NCBI GenBank assembly: GCA_041483455.1 | Contig: JBGPFS010000022.1 | Span: 1-20,366 of the forward strand | DNA length: 20,366 bases | Direction: 5' to 3' | Source of the DNA: JBGPFS01 sp041483455 | GTDB taxonomy: Bacteria; Chloroflexota; Limnocylindria; Limnocylindrales; CSP1-4 | In this document: positions 5,674 to 13,489 of the stretch, one piece after another | Layout of the letters: each line of letters begins with the position of its first letter | How positions within the stretch are numbered: position 1 is the stretch's first letter | The notes under the pieces: model-generated | What the model was told of the DNA's origin: nothing | Database searches by the model: none | What the model saw: only the letters and a program-made list of their open reading frames with translations | Translations under genes and position numbers: made by a program

Positions 5674-7404
5674 GTGTCGAGACTCCTGGCGCGGTACCTG
5701 CGCCCCTACCGACCCCAGCTGGTCCTGGTCACGCTCCTCGTCCTGGCCCAGGCGATCGCCAACCTGTACCTGCCGGACCTGAACGCCGAGATCATCAACA
5801 ACGGCGTGGCCAAGGGAGACACCGGGTACATCCTCTCGACCGGCGCCTTGATGCTCGGCGTCACGCTCCTGCTCGGCGTCTGCGCGGTCGTGGCCGTCTA
5901 CTGGGGCTCGCGGACCGCGATGGCCTTCGGCCGGGACGTCCGGGGGGCCATCTTCCGGAAGGTCGAGAGCTTCTCCCAGACCGAGGTAAATCACTTCGGC
6001 GCAGCCACCCTCATCACCCGGAACACGAACGACGTGCAGCAGGTCCAGATGGTGGTCCTGATGGGCCTGAACATGATGATCGCGGCCCCGATGATGATGA
6101 TCGGCGGCGTGATCATGGCGATCCGCCAGGATCTCCCCCTGTCGGGCCTCCTGATCGTGATCCTGCCGATCATGGGCCTGGTCATCGGGGTTCTGCTCGT
6201 CAAGACCGTGCCGCTCTTCCGGGCGATGCAGGTCCAGGTCGACCGGGTCAACCAGGTCACCCGCGAGACGCTGGCCGGGATCCGGGTGATCCGCGCCTTC
6301 GTCCGGACCGAGCACGAGCAGGAGCGCTTCGACGAGGCGAACCGGGACCTGACCGCCACGGCCCTCCGGGTCAACCGGATGTTCGCCCTGATGATCCCGA
6401 CCCTGATGGGGATCCTCAACCTGTCGATGGTCGCGATCATGTGGTTCGGCAGCCTGCGGGTCGACAGCCTCGCGATGCCGATCGGCAACCTGACCGCCTT
6501 CCTGACCTACATCCTGCAGATCCTCATGGCCGTGATGATGGCCGTGATCATGTTCGTGATGGTCCCGCGAGCCGCGGCCTCCGCCGAGCGGATCGTCCAG
6601 GTGCTCGACACCGTGCCGTCGGTCGCGGACCCGGCGGTCGCGACGGTGCCACGGCTGGCGACCGGCTCGGTCGAGTTCCGGGACGTCGAGTTCCGCTATC
6701 CCGGCGCCGAGGAGCCGGTCCTGCGCGGGATCAGCTTCACGGCCGGTGCGGGCGAGACGACGGCGATCGTCGGCAGCACCGGGAGCGGCAAGTCGACCCT
6801 CATCAACCTCCTGCCCCGGCTCTACGACGTCACCGGGGGGAGCGTCCTCGTCGACGGGGTGGACGTCCGCGAGCTCGATCGCGACGACCTGTGGCGGCGG
6901 ATCGGGATCGTGCCCCAGCGTGCGTTCCTGTTCAGCGGGACGGTCGCCAGCAACCTCCGCTACGGCGACGAGGCCGCCACCGAGGATGAGCTGTGGCGAG
7001 CCCTCGACATCGCCCAGGGTCGGGAATTCGTGACCGAGATGCCCGACGAACTCGAGGCGCCGATCACCCAGGGCGGGGCGAACGTCTCGGGCGGTCAGCG
7101 CCAGCGCCTGGCCATCGCCCGGGCGATCGTCCGCAAGCCCGAGATCTACGTCTTCGACGACAGCTTCTCGGCTCTCGACGTCCGGACCGATGCGCTCCTC
7201 CGGGCGGCGCTCCACCGAGAGCTCGCGTCGGCCACGGTCCTGATCGTCGCCCAGCGGGTCGGGACGATCATGAGCGCCGACCGGATCGTGGTCATGGAGG
7301 GTGGGGGCGTCGTCGGGATCGGCACCCACGCCGAGCTGATGACGAGCTGCGACACCTACCGCGAGATCGTCGAGTCGCAGCTCTCCCCGGCTGAAGTGGC
7401 GTGA
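5674..7404 (+). CDS. ABC exporter half-transporter, subunit with the degenerate ATP site
   Basis: A 576-residue type I (MsbA/LmrA-like) half-transporter: six transmembrane helices in residues 10-300, then a nucleotide-binding domain. Walker A is GSTGSGKST (367-375), the Q-loop region IGIVPQRAFLFSG, and the signature VSGGQ (471-475) is canonical. Walker B reads IYVFDDSFSALD with Asp496 where the catalytic Glu belongs, and the H-loop has Gln527 (VAQRV) instead of His. This is the degenerate partner of heterodimeric exporters such as TM287/288, LmrCD or BmrCD. Start GTG 5674 is preferred over GTG 5668 because of the TACCCT box six bases before it. The next gene overlaps its stop by four bases (GTGA). 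The substrate cannot be read from the sequence; drugs, lipids or peptides are possible. Confidence 0.93.
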   Translation: MSRLLARYLRPYRPQLVLVTLLVLAQAIANLYLPDLNAEIINNGVAKGDTGYILSTGALMLGVTLLLGVCAVVAVYWGSRTAMAFGRDVRGAIFRKVESFSQTEVNHFGAATLITRNTNDVQQVQMVVLMGLNMMIAAPMMMIGGVIMAIRQDLPLSGLLIVILPIMGLVIGVLLVKTVPLFRAMQVQVDRVNQVTRETLAGIRVIRAFVRTEHEQERFDEANRDLTATALRVNRMFALMIPTLMGILNLSMVAIMWFGSLRVDSLAMPIGNLTAFLTYILQILMAVMMAVIMFVMVPRAAASAERIVQVLDTVPSVADPAVATVPRLATGSVEFRDVEFRYPGAEEPVLRGISFTAGAGETTAIVGSTGSGKSTLINLLPRLYDVTGGSVLVDGVDVRELDRDDLWRRIGIVPQRAFLFSGTVASNLRYGDEAATEDELWRALDIAQGREFVTEMPDELEAPITQGGANVSGGQRQRLAIARAIVRKPEIYVFDDSFSALDVRTDALLRAALHRELASATVLIVAQRVGTIMSADRIVVMEGGGVVGIGTHAELMTSCDTYREIVESQLSPAEVA

Positions 7405-9425
7405 GCGGGCCGGCACGCGCCGGCGGTCGCCCGGGGATGGGCGCGGGCATGGGCCCCGGCATGGGCCCGGGGATGGGCGGGCGCCGGCCGCCACCACGCG
7501 GCTTCGGGCCCGGCGGGCACGGGATGGGCGGGATGCTGCCACCCGAGAAGCCCCACGACTTCCGCGGCTCGCTCCGCCGGCTGGCCGGCGAGCTGCGCCC
7601 GGAGCGCCCCCTCATCATCCTCGTGATGGCGCTCGCGATCGTCAGCGTCGCCTTCGCGGTCGTCGCGCCGAAGATCCTCGGGACGGCCACCGACATCCTC
7701 TTCAACGGTGTCGTCAGCCGGCAGATCCCGCCCGGCGTCACCAAGGAGCAGACGGTCGCCGGCCTCCGTGCATCGGGCCAGGATCGGCTCGCCGACATGG
7801 TCGCGAGCATGAACCTGACCCCCGGCCAGGGCGTCGACTTCGGTGCGCTGGGCCGCGTGATCCTCCTGCTGCTGGTCGTCTACCTCGTGAGCGCCGCGTT
7901 CAGCTGGCTCCAGGCCTATCTGATGGCGGGGGTCACCCAGCGGACGGTCTACCGCCTCCGGCGCGAGGTCGACCTGAAGCTGGCCCGGCTGCCGCTCAGC
8001 TACTTCGACCGCCATCCGCGGGGCGACATCCTGAGCCGCGTGACGAACGACATCGACAACATCGCCCAGACGCTCCAGCAGAGCCTGACCCAGCTCATCA
8101 CCGCGATCTTCACGATCGTCGGGGTCCTGATCCTGATGCTCTGGATCAGCCCGCTCCTGGCGGTCGTCGCGCTCCTGACCGTGCCCCTCTCGTTCGTCAT
8201 CACGATCCTGATCGCCCGCCGCTCGCAGACCCAGTTCGCCGCCCAGTGGGAACGGACGGGCACGCTCAACGGGCACATCGAGGAGATGCACTCCGGCCAC
8301 GCCATCGTCAAGGTGTTCGGACGCCAGCGCGAGGCGATCGAGACGTTCGACGTCGAGAACGAGCGGCTCTACCAGGCCAGCTACCGGGCCCAGTTCATCT
8401 CGGGAGTCATCCAGCCCTCGATGAGCTTCGTGGCCAACCTGAACTACGTGGCGATCGCGGTGATCGGCGGGGTCCGGGTGGCGAGCGGCCAGATGTCGCT
8501 GGGCGACGTCCAGGCCTTCATCCAGTACTCGCGCCAGTTCACGATGCCGATCGTCCAGACGGCCAGCATCATGAACGTCCTCCAGTCGACGGTCGCCTCG
8601 GCCGAGCGGGTCTTCGAGCTGCTCGACGAGGCGGAGGAGGCGCCCGACACGGCAACTCCGCAGATCATCGCGCAGCCCCAGGGTCGGGTCGCCCTCGAGG
8701 GCGTCTCGTTCCGCTACGAGCCGGAGACGCCGCTCATCGATGATCTGGACCTGGTGGTCGAGCCGGGCCGGACCGTCGCGATCGTCGGGCCCACGGGAGC
8801 CGGCAAGACGACCCTGGTGAACCTCCTCATGCGGTTCTACGAGATCGACCGGGGCCGGATCACGGTCGACGGGATCGACACCCGCGAGATGACCCGCGAC
8901 GACCTGCGCCGGACGTTCGGGATGGTCCTCCAGGACACCTGGCTCTTCGGGGGCACGATCCGCGAGAACATCGCCTACGGCGTCGATGCGGCGACCGACG
9001 AGCAGGTCTTCGAGGCGGCCCGGGCGGCCCACGTCGACCACTTCGCCCGGACCCTCGAGCACGGCTACGAGACGGTCCTCGACGACGAGGCCTCGAACGT
9101 GTCGGCCGGCGAGAAGCAGCTCCTGACGATCGCTCGCGCCTTCCTGGTCGACCCACCGATCCTCATCCTCGACGAGGCGACGAGCTCGGTCGACACCCGG
9201 ACCGAGGTGCTGATCCAGCGGGCGATGGCGCGCCTGATGAAGGGCCGGACGAGCTTCGTCATCGCCCACCGGCTCTCGACCATCCGCGACGCCGACACGA
9301 TCCTGGTGATGAACCGCGGCCGGATCATCGAGCAGGGGACCCACGCCGAGCTCCTGGCCCGACGCGGCTTCTACTTCGACCTCTACAACAGCCAGTTCGG
9401 CGAGGCGCTCGAAGAGGCGGTCTGA
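7401..9425 (+). CDS. ABC exporter half-transporter, subunit with the catalytic ATP site and a Gly/Met-rich N-terminus
   Basis: A 674-residue partner of the preceding gene, starting at GTG 7401 inside the GTGA overlap. Residues 12-46 are a cytoplasmic Gly/Met/Pro-rich leader (GMGAGMGPGMGPGMGG). A six-helix exporter domain follows, with a long loop (about residues 108-142, IPPGVTKEQT... to ...TPGQGVD) after the first helix. In the nucleotide-binding domain Walker A is GPTGAGKTT (463-471), Walker B is ILILDEATSS with catalytic Glu592, and the H-loop has His623 (IAHRL). The signature is altered to VSAGEKQ (567-573). Pairing its Walker motifs with the partner's normal VSGGQ gives one good ATP site; the reverse pairing gives one degenerate site. 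That complementarity makes a heterodimer very likely. The transported substrate is unknown. Confidence 0.94.
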   Translation: MSGPARAGGRPGMGAGMGPGMGPGMGGRRPPPRGFGPGGHGMGGMLPPEKPHDFRGSLRRLAGELRPERPLIILVMALAIVSVAFAVVAPKILGTATDILFNGVVSRQIPPGVTKEQTVAGLRASGQDRLADMVASMNLTPGQGVDFGALGRVILLLLVVYLVSAAFSWLQAYLMAGVTQRTVYRLRREVDLKLARLPLSYFDRHPRGDILSRVTNDIDNIAQTLQQSLTQLITAIFTIVGVLILMLWISPLLAVVALLTVPLSFVITILIARRSQTQFAAQWERTGTLNGHIEEMHSGHAIVKVFGRQREAIETFDVENERLYQASYRAQFISGVIQPSMSFVANLNYVAIAVIGGVRVASGQMSLGDVQAFIQYSRQFTMPIVQTASIMNVLQSTVASAERVFELLDEAEEAPDTATPQIIAQPQGRVALEGVSFRYEPETPLIDDLDLVVEPGRTVAIVGPTGAGKTTLVNLLMRFYEIDRGRITVDGIDTREMTRDDLRRTFGMVLQDTWLFGGTIRENIAYGVDAATDEQVFEAARAAHVDHFARTLEHGYETVLDDEASNVSAGEKQLLTIARAFLVDPPILILDEATSSVDTRTEVLIQRAMARLMKGRTSFVIAHRLSTIRDADTILVMNRGRIIEQGTHAELLARRGFYFDLYNSQFGEALEEAV

Positions 9426-9566
9426 GGCGGGGAAGAGGGGGCCAGCGCGGCGACTCGTGGCGCCCGGCCCGGGCCCTGTCGATCGGTTTGCGCCAGGCGC
9501 ACGATCGGACCGAAGACGGCCCGATTCGCGGTCATTCCGCGCGCTGGGCGCACATCCCCGCCCGAT

Positions 9567-9600
9567 TCGTCTCGTTCCTTGCCGTTGACGCACGAGACGA
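9567..9600. repeat. Inverted repeat with 9-bp arms downstream of the ABC exporter
   Basis: TCGTCTCGT (9567-9575) and ACGAGACGA (9592-9600) are perfect reverse complements with a 16-nt loop, 142 bp after the exporter stop codon. It could be a terminator hairpin, but there is no U-tract. Confidence 0.45.
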
Positions 9601-9703
9601 CCGAACCGGTGGTCACAACGTGCCTCCCGCGCAAGCCCGCGGGGCATGCCAGACGCGTGGGGCCCGCCCCAGTTCTCGCCCATCTCCGGCCGGCCGATGC
9701 ATC

Positions 9704-9937
9704 TCAGCGGGGAGCGAGGTTCGCCTCAGGAACGAGTCGGCTGGATGTCCCGTCCGGCAGGCTCGGTCGCGGCAGCGGGTGCAATCGGCCGAGCGGGTCG
9801 AACCAGACGAATGCCGCCGCGAGGGCGCCGAGAACAAGGCCGAGCGGTCGCGGCGACCCCGCCACCGACCACGCCAGCTCGTGAAGGCAAAGGATCGATA
9901 CGAACCACATGGCAGAAACGACTGTTCGGCGAAGCAT
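9704..9937 (-). CDS. Possible small membrane protein, unknown function
   Basis: A 77-residue frame from ATG 9937 (an in-frame GTG at 10006 would give 100 residues). It has two hydrophobic segments: VVSAMWFVSILCLHELAWSV (about residues 5-24) and LGLVLGALAAAFVWF (about 32-46). A Pro/Arg-rich hydrophilic tail follows. The amphipathic layout, with basic MLRR at the N-terminus, looks like a real membrane miniprotein rather than random GC-rich coding. No Shine-Dalgarno sequence and no family resemblance are seen, so it may equally be a chance frame. Confidence 0.4.
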   Translation of the reverse strand: MLRRTVVSAMWFVSILCLHELAWSVAGSPRPLGLVLGALAAAFVWFDPLGRLHPLPRPSLPDGTSSRLVPEANLAPR

Positions 9938-9978
9938 GTCGCAACAGTGAGCGAGCGAGGGCTCGATCGAAATAGGCA

Positions 9979-9990
9979 ACTGGTACCAGT
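9979..9990. promoter_or_regulatory. 12-bp perfect palindrome, possible operator
   Basis: ACTGGTACCAGT is its own reverse complement and is flanked by GC on the left and GC on the right after one mismatch. It lies in a less G+C-rich stretch upstream of the possible small gene at 9704-9937. No regulator can be named. Confidence 0.35.
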
Positions 9991-10181
9991 CGCCTCGGGG
10001 GCTCACGTTCCGAATGGGCCCCTACCTGCTGCGCACGCCCTCGACCGGACCGTGCGAATCATTACCCGGGGCGCGTCGGGCGACCGGAGTCAGGATGGAC
10101 TCATGCGCCGGACGCACACGGAAGAGACGGATGCCGCCGGCACCGCGACGTGCGCCATGGCCACGCGCGCTCAGCCGTCGG

Positions 10182-11756
10182 TCAGCGGACGAGCCCCTTC
10201 ATGTTCAGGTGGTAGAGCTTGCTCGGGTCGTAGGGCATGTTGAGCGTCCCTGCACCGCCGACGTCGAAGGTATCGGTGATCAGCTGGACCGCCGCACAGT
10301 TCGTGTGGCCCTGAGCATCCGGCGTGCAGCCCGTCGAGACGCTGTTGCCGGAGATCGTCACGAAGCTCGATGGGGCGTAGATCGTTCCAGACAGGTACAT
10401 GCTGTTGCTCCCTGCCAGCGAGACGTCGGAGTTCGCGGTGTAGGCGCCGCTTGCGCTCCCGTCCTGCCAGATGAGCAGCCCGGCGTACTGGCACGCAGAA
10501 AGCGAACCGCATCCGGATGCGTCCAGTCCGGTCAGGTTGAGGGTCGATCCGCCATTCAGCTTGATCACGTCCTGGCAGGCTCCCGCGGGCGCTGTGCCCG
10601 CCTTGCATGCAGTTGCGTACTGTGGGTCGTCCGTGCCGTAGATGAGGACCTGGCCACCCGCCGAGGTCAGCGTGCCGCCCCGATCTGTGATCCCGCCACC
10701 GGCGATGACGTAGATCCCCGGCAGCATCGTGACGGAGGCGCCGGCGGTGTTGATCGCCCAGCCTCCGTAGTACGTCCCGGGCGACATCGTCACCGCATTC
10801 TTGAGGGAGCACGCCGCCGGGGCTGCCGGGGTGCCCATCGTCCTGCCGTCCGGGCACATGGTCGGCGCCCCGAATGGCGGTGGCGTGAGTCCGGTCAGGA
10901 TGTCGCCCACGAAGGCGGCCCCCTCGTGGAGCTGGGCAGGTGTGCCGCCCGGCCCTGAGAACGTCCCCGACGTCCCGTTCTGTGCGCAGGTCCCATCCAC
11001 GAAGACCGCGGGAGCGCTGAAGTTGATCCCGCCGGATAGCGTGAGCGCTCCGGCTCCGCCCGAGCCGGAGCCGGTGGCGCAGATGTTGTCGATCGCCCCG
11101 CCGTTGGTGCAGTTGGAGTTCACCTGGACGTAGCCGCCCGGGGCGGTGACGCCCGCCGCTGGGAAGATGCTGACGTTGCCGCCGGAGCCTCCGCCGTGGA
11201 TCTTCGCCGACGAGCACTGGGTCGGGTTGAGCGCGATGAGCGAGCTCGAGCCGGACGTGCCCTGGTCGAAGGCGGCCACCGCCGAGGTCGCCACCGTCAT
11301 GTTCGGCATCCCGATGATCGCGGCGAAGAAGCTGGTATGGACTCTCGAGAGGACCACCTCCACGTACCCGTAGCGACCGGCATAGCCGCCGGCGGACCGG
11401 CTCGGCGGGTAGTTGACCGTCAGCGTGGTGCCGTCCGGATCGTTGGCTGGCAGGCAGCCGCCGCTGCCGGAGTTCGCCGTGGCGTTCGGGAAATAGCCGT
11501 TCTGGCGGGCATAGAAGCAGGCGGCCTCCACCATCTTCCCCGTGTCGGCGGTCGGTTCGATGTAGCGGGCGGCCGCGAGGGCGCCAGGATCGGCCGCGTC
11601 CTGCTAGTGGCGGCGCTCCATCACGACGAATCCAAGGTCGACGACAAGCGCGGCGATCGCCAGCAGCACGATGAGGCTGAGAGCGAAGATGACAAGGACC
11701 TGGCCCCGCTCGGGCGACGGCGACCGATGACGGCGAGAGATGAAGGACGCCTTCAT
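10182..11756 (-). pseudogene. TadG-like pilus-locus surface protein interrupted by an in-frame amber codon
   Basis: From ATG 11756, coupled to the preceding TadE stop as ATGA, the frame reads a basic N-terminus and the TadG anchor ERGQVLVIFALSLIVLLAI (residues 16-34) followed by ALVVDLGFVVMERRH. TAG then occurs at codon 51 (11604-11606). Without a frame change, the reading continues as QDAADPGALAAARYI, exactly what follows RRH(L) in TadG-like proteins, and stays open to TGA 10182-10184 (524 codons in total plus the stop). The long second part has beta-helix-like repeats (TYYGGWAINTAGASVTMLPG, GIYVIAGGGI, GQVLIYGT) and 14 cysteines, as expected for an extracytoplasmic protein. Restarting at ATG 11534 would give 450 residues without any anchor or signal. 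I call it a nonsense-mutated gene; readthrough or a sequencing error would restore a normal protein. Confidence 0.75.
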
Positions 11757-12430
11757 TGCTGCCTCAGGATCTCCTCGGTGACCACGGCGCGGATCGTCAC
11801 CTGGTCGGGCACGCCCAAGAACCCTGCGAGTGGCGGGTTCCAGTGCATGCAGGCGTAGACGGTGACCCGATTGCCCGGAGTGTCGCTCGCGGGATCGTCA
11901 GCCGAAGTCGTTGCGGGCGGCGGGCAGGCGATCGAGCCGGTGGCGGCGATCGGGTCCAGACCCCCGATCGTGCATTGGATGAACGGGTTCGGCGTCCCGG
12001 TCGCCGGGTCGACGGGCGGATCGTCGGCGGGCCCGGTCGAGCCCGACCGCCGGTAGCCTGACCAGCACGCGGAGATACCGATCGACGATGAGGTCCCGGC
12101 GGCGATCGCCCGGCCCTGGGCGGTCATCTTCGGCCAGCCGGCGACCGGCGTGTCGCACGCGTAGTAACTGAGCGGGGGAGCCTGCGGTGTCTGATGCGAG
12201 ACCGTCGGGCACTGGGCGGTGGCGCTGCTGATCGAGGCGTAGCGGGCGGCCTCCCGAGCGGCGTTGGTGACCTGCTGCTGGTAGAAGACGTACAACCCGA
12301 GCGAGATCACGCCGAAGAAGAGCATCGCGAAGATCGGGAAGACGACCGCGAACTCGACCAGGGCCTGGCCTCGACGACCTCGACGGCCCGATCGGGCCAG
12401 GGGGGAAGCTCGGCCCGCTCGACCGGCCAT
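11753..12430 (-). CDS. TadE-family pilus-locus protein
   Basis: A 225-residue minor-pilin-like protein. Start ATG 12430 overlaps the previous gene's stop (TGATG) and gives the typical N-terminus: basic residues 1-20, then GQALVEFAVVFPIFAMLFFG and continuing hydrophobic residues to about 50, matching the TadE signature G-Q-x-L-V-E-F. This is followed by QQQVTNAAREAARYAS, the conserved amphipathic helix of the family. The rest is an exported domain with six cysteines, probably disulphide-bonded. TadE proteins are pseudopilins of the tight-adherence (Flp) pilus system, processed by the prepilin peptidase and acting at the outer face of the membrane. It is the middle gene of three coupled genes; its TGA (11753-11755) overlaps the start of the TadG-like gene. 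No pilin, ATPase or platform gene lies in the window. Confidence 0.92.
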   Translation of the reverse strand: MAGRAGRASPLARSGRRGRRGQALVEFAVVFPIFAMLFFGVISLGLYVFYQQQVTNAAREAARYASISSATAQCPTVSHQTPQAPPLSYYACDTPVAGWPKMTAQGRAIAAGTSSSIGISACWSGYRRSGSTGPADDPPVDPATGTPNPFIQCTIGGLDPIAATGSIACPPPATTSADDPASDTPGNRVTVYACMHWNPPLAGFLGVPDQVTIRAVVTEEILRQQ

Positions 12431-13086
12431 CAGTAATCTGCCACGGTGAACATCCGCGTGCGCAGGATGAAGAAGTCGCCCTGCAGGAAGGGGAGGAACG
12501 CGGTCAGGAGCGGGACCCCGGAGAACCCGAGGATCGTCGAGAACCGGTAGCAGAGGCGGACCTCGACGTAGCGGCTGTCTTCCGATCCGCCGGTCTGGAC
12601 GTTCGTCGCGGGTGGCGTCGTCGTCGCGGCGCATTCCGCGGGAACGGCATTGCGATGGACCTCAGTGGGGCACTGCGGATCAGCGCCGTCATGGACGCAG
12701 ACCACGACCGGGATCGCCGGGCAGGTGCCCGAGCCGCCGGAGTTCGGGAGCGTGCCCATGGCGTCGCAGACCGTGCTCGCGGCCAGGGCGTGAAGAGCGT
12801 CGTAGTAGTCCGCGTTGCCCGGCTGCGGGGCAGCAGTCGACAGTGGTCCCGGCGGGTTCAGACGGTACTGCTCGGCCACGATCTCCGCCGCGTTCCGGGC
12901 AGCCGACTCTGCGGTGATCCCCGTCGCGAAGTAGCGCGCGAAGTCCGCGACGGTCACCAGGATGATCAGGAGGATCGGGACGATGAGGACGAACTCGACG
13001 AGCGACTGGCCGCCCTGGCGTGGGCGGCGACAACCGAGCGGGCGCAGGCGCGCTCGCTGGATGGTTGGCTCGTAGCGAGGGTCCAT
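12430..13086 (-). CDS. TadE-family pilus-locus protein, first gene of the coupled trio
   Basis: A 218-residue protein. The start at ATG 13086 is preferred because the family anchor then begins near residue 24; starts further upstream add Arg-rich sequence that belongs to the intergenic region. The N-terminus is basic, then GGQSLVEFVLIVPILLIILV and further hydrophobic residues to about 50, followed by GITAESAARNAAEIVAEQYR, the conserved helix of TadE-like proteins. An exported domain with six cysteines follows. It should be a pseudopilin-like component of a Tad/Flp pilus. The stop TGA (12430-12432) overlaps the next ATG by one base, so the two TadE proteins are probably made in a fixed ratio. 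The two TadE proteins differ clearly outside the N-terminus, so this is not a recent duplication. Confidence 0.92.
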   Translation of the reverse strand: MDPRYEPTIQRARLRPLGCRRPRQGGQSLVEFVLIVPILLIILVTVADFARYFATGITAESAARNAAEIVAEQYRLNPPGPLSTAAPQPGNADYYDALHALAASTVCDAMGTLPNSGGSGTCPAIPVVVCVHDGADPQCPTEVHRNAVPAECAATTTPPATNVQTGGSEDSRYVEVRLCYRFSTILGFSGVPLLTAFLPFLQGDFFILRTRMFTVADY

Positions 13087-13168
13087 CGCCGATACGAGAT
13101 CCCCGGTGCACGAATGGCTGCGGTGCGGTGCTGAGACGCGTCGTATCCGGCCCGCGGCCGCGGTGACC

Positions 13169-13204
13169 GTACGAACGTACCAGTACCAACGGCCATACGG
13201 CCAT
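13169..13204. promoter_or_regulatory. Inverted and direct repeats upstream of the tad genes
   Basis: GTACG-AA-CGTAC (13169-13180) is an inverted repeat with a 2-nt spacer. It is followed by two adjacent copies of ACGGCCAT (13189-13196 and 13197-13204). They lie 83-118 bp upstream of the first TadE start, in a locally less G+C-rich stretch, a plausible place for a promoter and regulator sites. Confidence 0.4.
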
Positions 13205-13297
13205 AGTGTTAGGACGCGAGCGGTGCATCCAGTCGACAGTCGAGCGCCCGACGTCACCGACCTTCGGTCGCATCCTCCCGACGCGGCGTCGGCCGGA

Positions 13298-13462
13298 CAG
13301 GGGACCCGGTCGACCGAGCAGGTAGCCCTGGCCGAGCCGGATGCCGAGCCCGACCAGGGTCGCGCGCTCGCTCTCCGTCTCGACGCCCTCGGCGATCAGC
13401 CGACATCCGGTGGAGGTCGCGAACCGGCGCATCCCGGCCACGAGGGCCTGCCCTATCCTTGA
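13298..13462 (-). pseudogene. Remnant of an EAL (cyclic-di-GMP phosphodiesterase) domain
   Basis: On the minus strand, about 55 codons read IGQALVAGMRRFATSTGCR, LIAEGVETESERATLVGLGI and RLGQGYLLGRPGPL in one frame. AEGVETE followed about 15 residues later by xQGYLxGRPxP is the end of an EAL domain, which hydrolyses cyclic-di-GMP. The EAL motif itself and all other catalytic parts are absent. Homology begins just after the 5' end of the aldo/keto reductase gene on the other strand. The frame has no stop soon after GRPGPL, so the original 3' end is also lost or altered. There is no start codon or ribosome site. I read it as a decayed gene end. It lies between the tad genes and the reductase and may hold the reductase promoter. 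Confidence 0.8.
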
Positions 13463-13489
13463 CTCGAGCTCTACCGAGGAGGCGACCGC

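Larger units (their letters stand above)
9426..10181. other. Gene-poor stretch between the ABC exporter and the pilus genes
   Basis: About 750 bp with no convincing gene other than a possible small membrane protein at 9704-9937. The long plus-strand open frame at 9488-10243 is Arg/Pro/Gly-rich, has no hydrophobic core, shows no family resemblance and runs into the 3' end of the TadG-like gene. From about 9880 to 9990 the composition is visibly less G+C-rich than the flanks, so this part may be regulatory or recently acquired. Confidence 0.5.

Noticed and set aside
5527..7542. Possible N-terminal extension of the serpin frame (the open frame runs on to 7542)
   Set aside because: The upstream part is antisense to the ABC subunit and His/Asp/Arg-rich; the lipoprotein signal peptide fixes the start at 5526.
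7356..9683. Long minus-strand open frame opposite the second ABC subunit
   Set aside because: Antisense shadow of the ABC gene; its Asp/Arg/His-rich composition matches no family.
9488..10243. Plus-strand open frame of 251 codons after the ABC exporter
   Set aside because: Arg/Gly/Pro-rich, with no secondary-structure pattern or motif, and it overlaps the end of the TadG-like gene.
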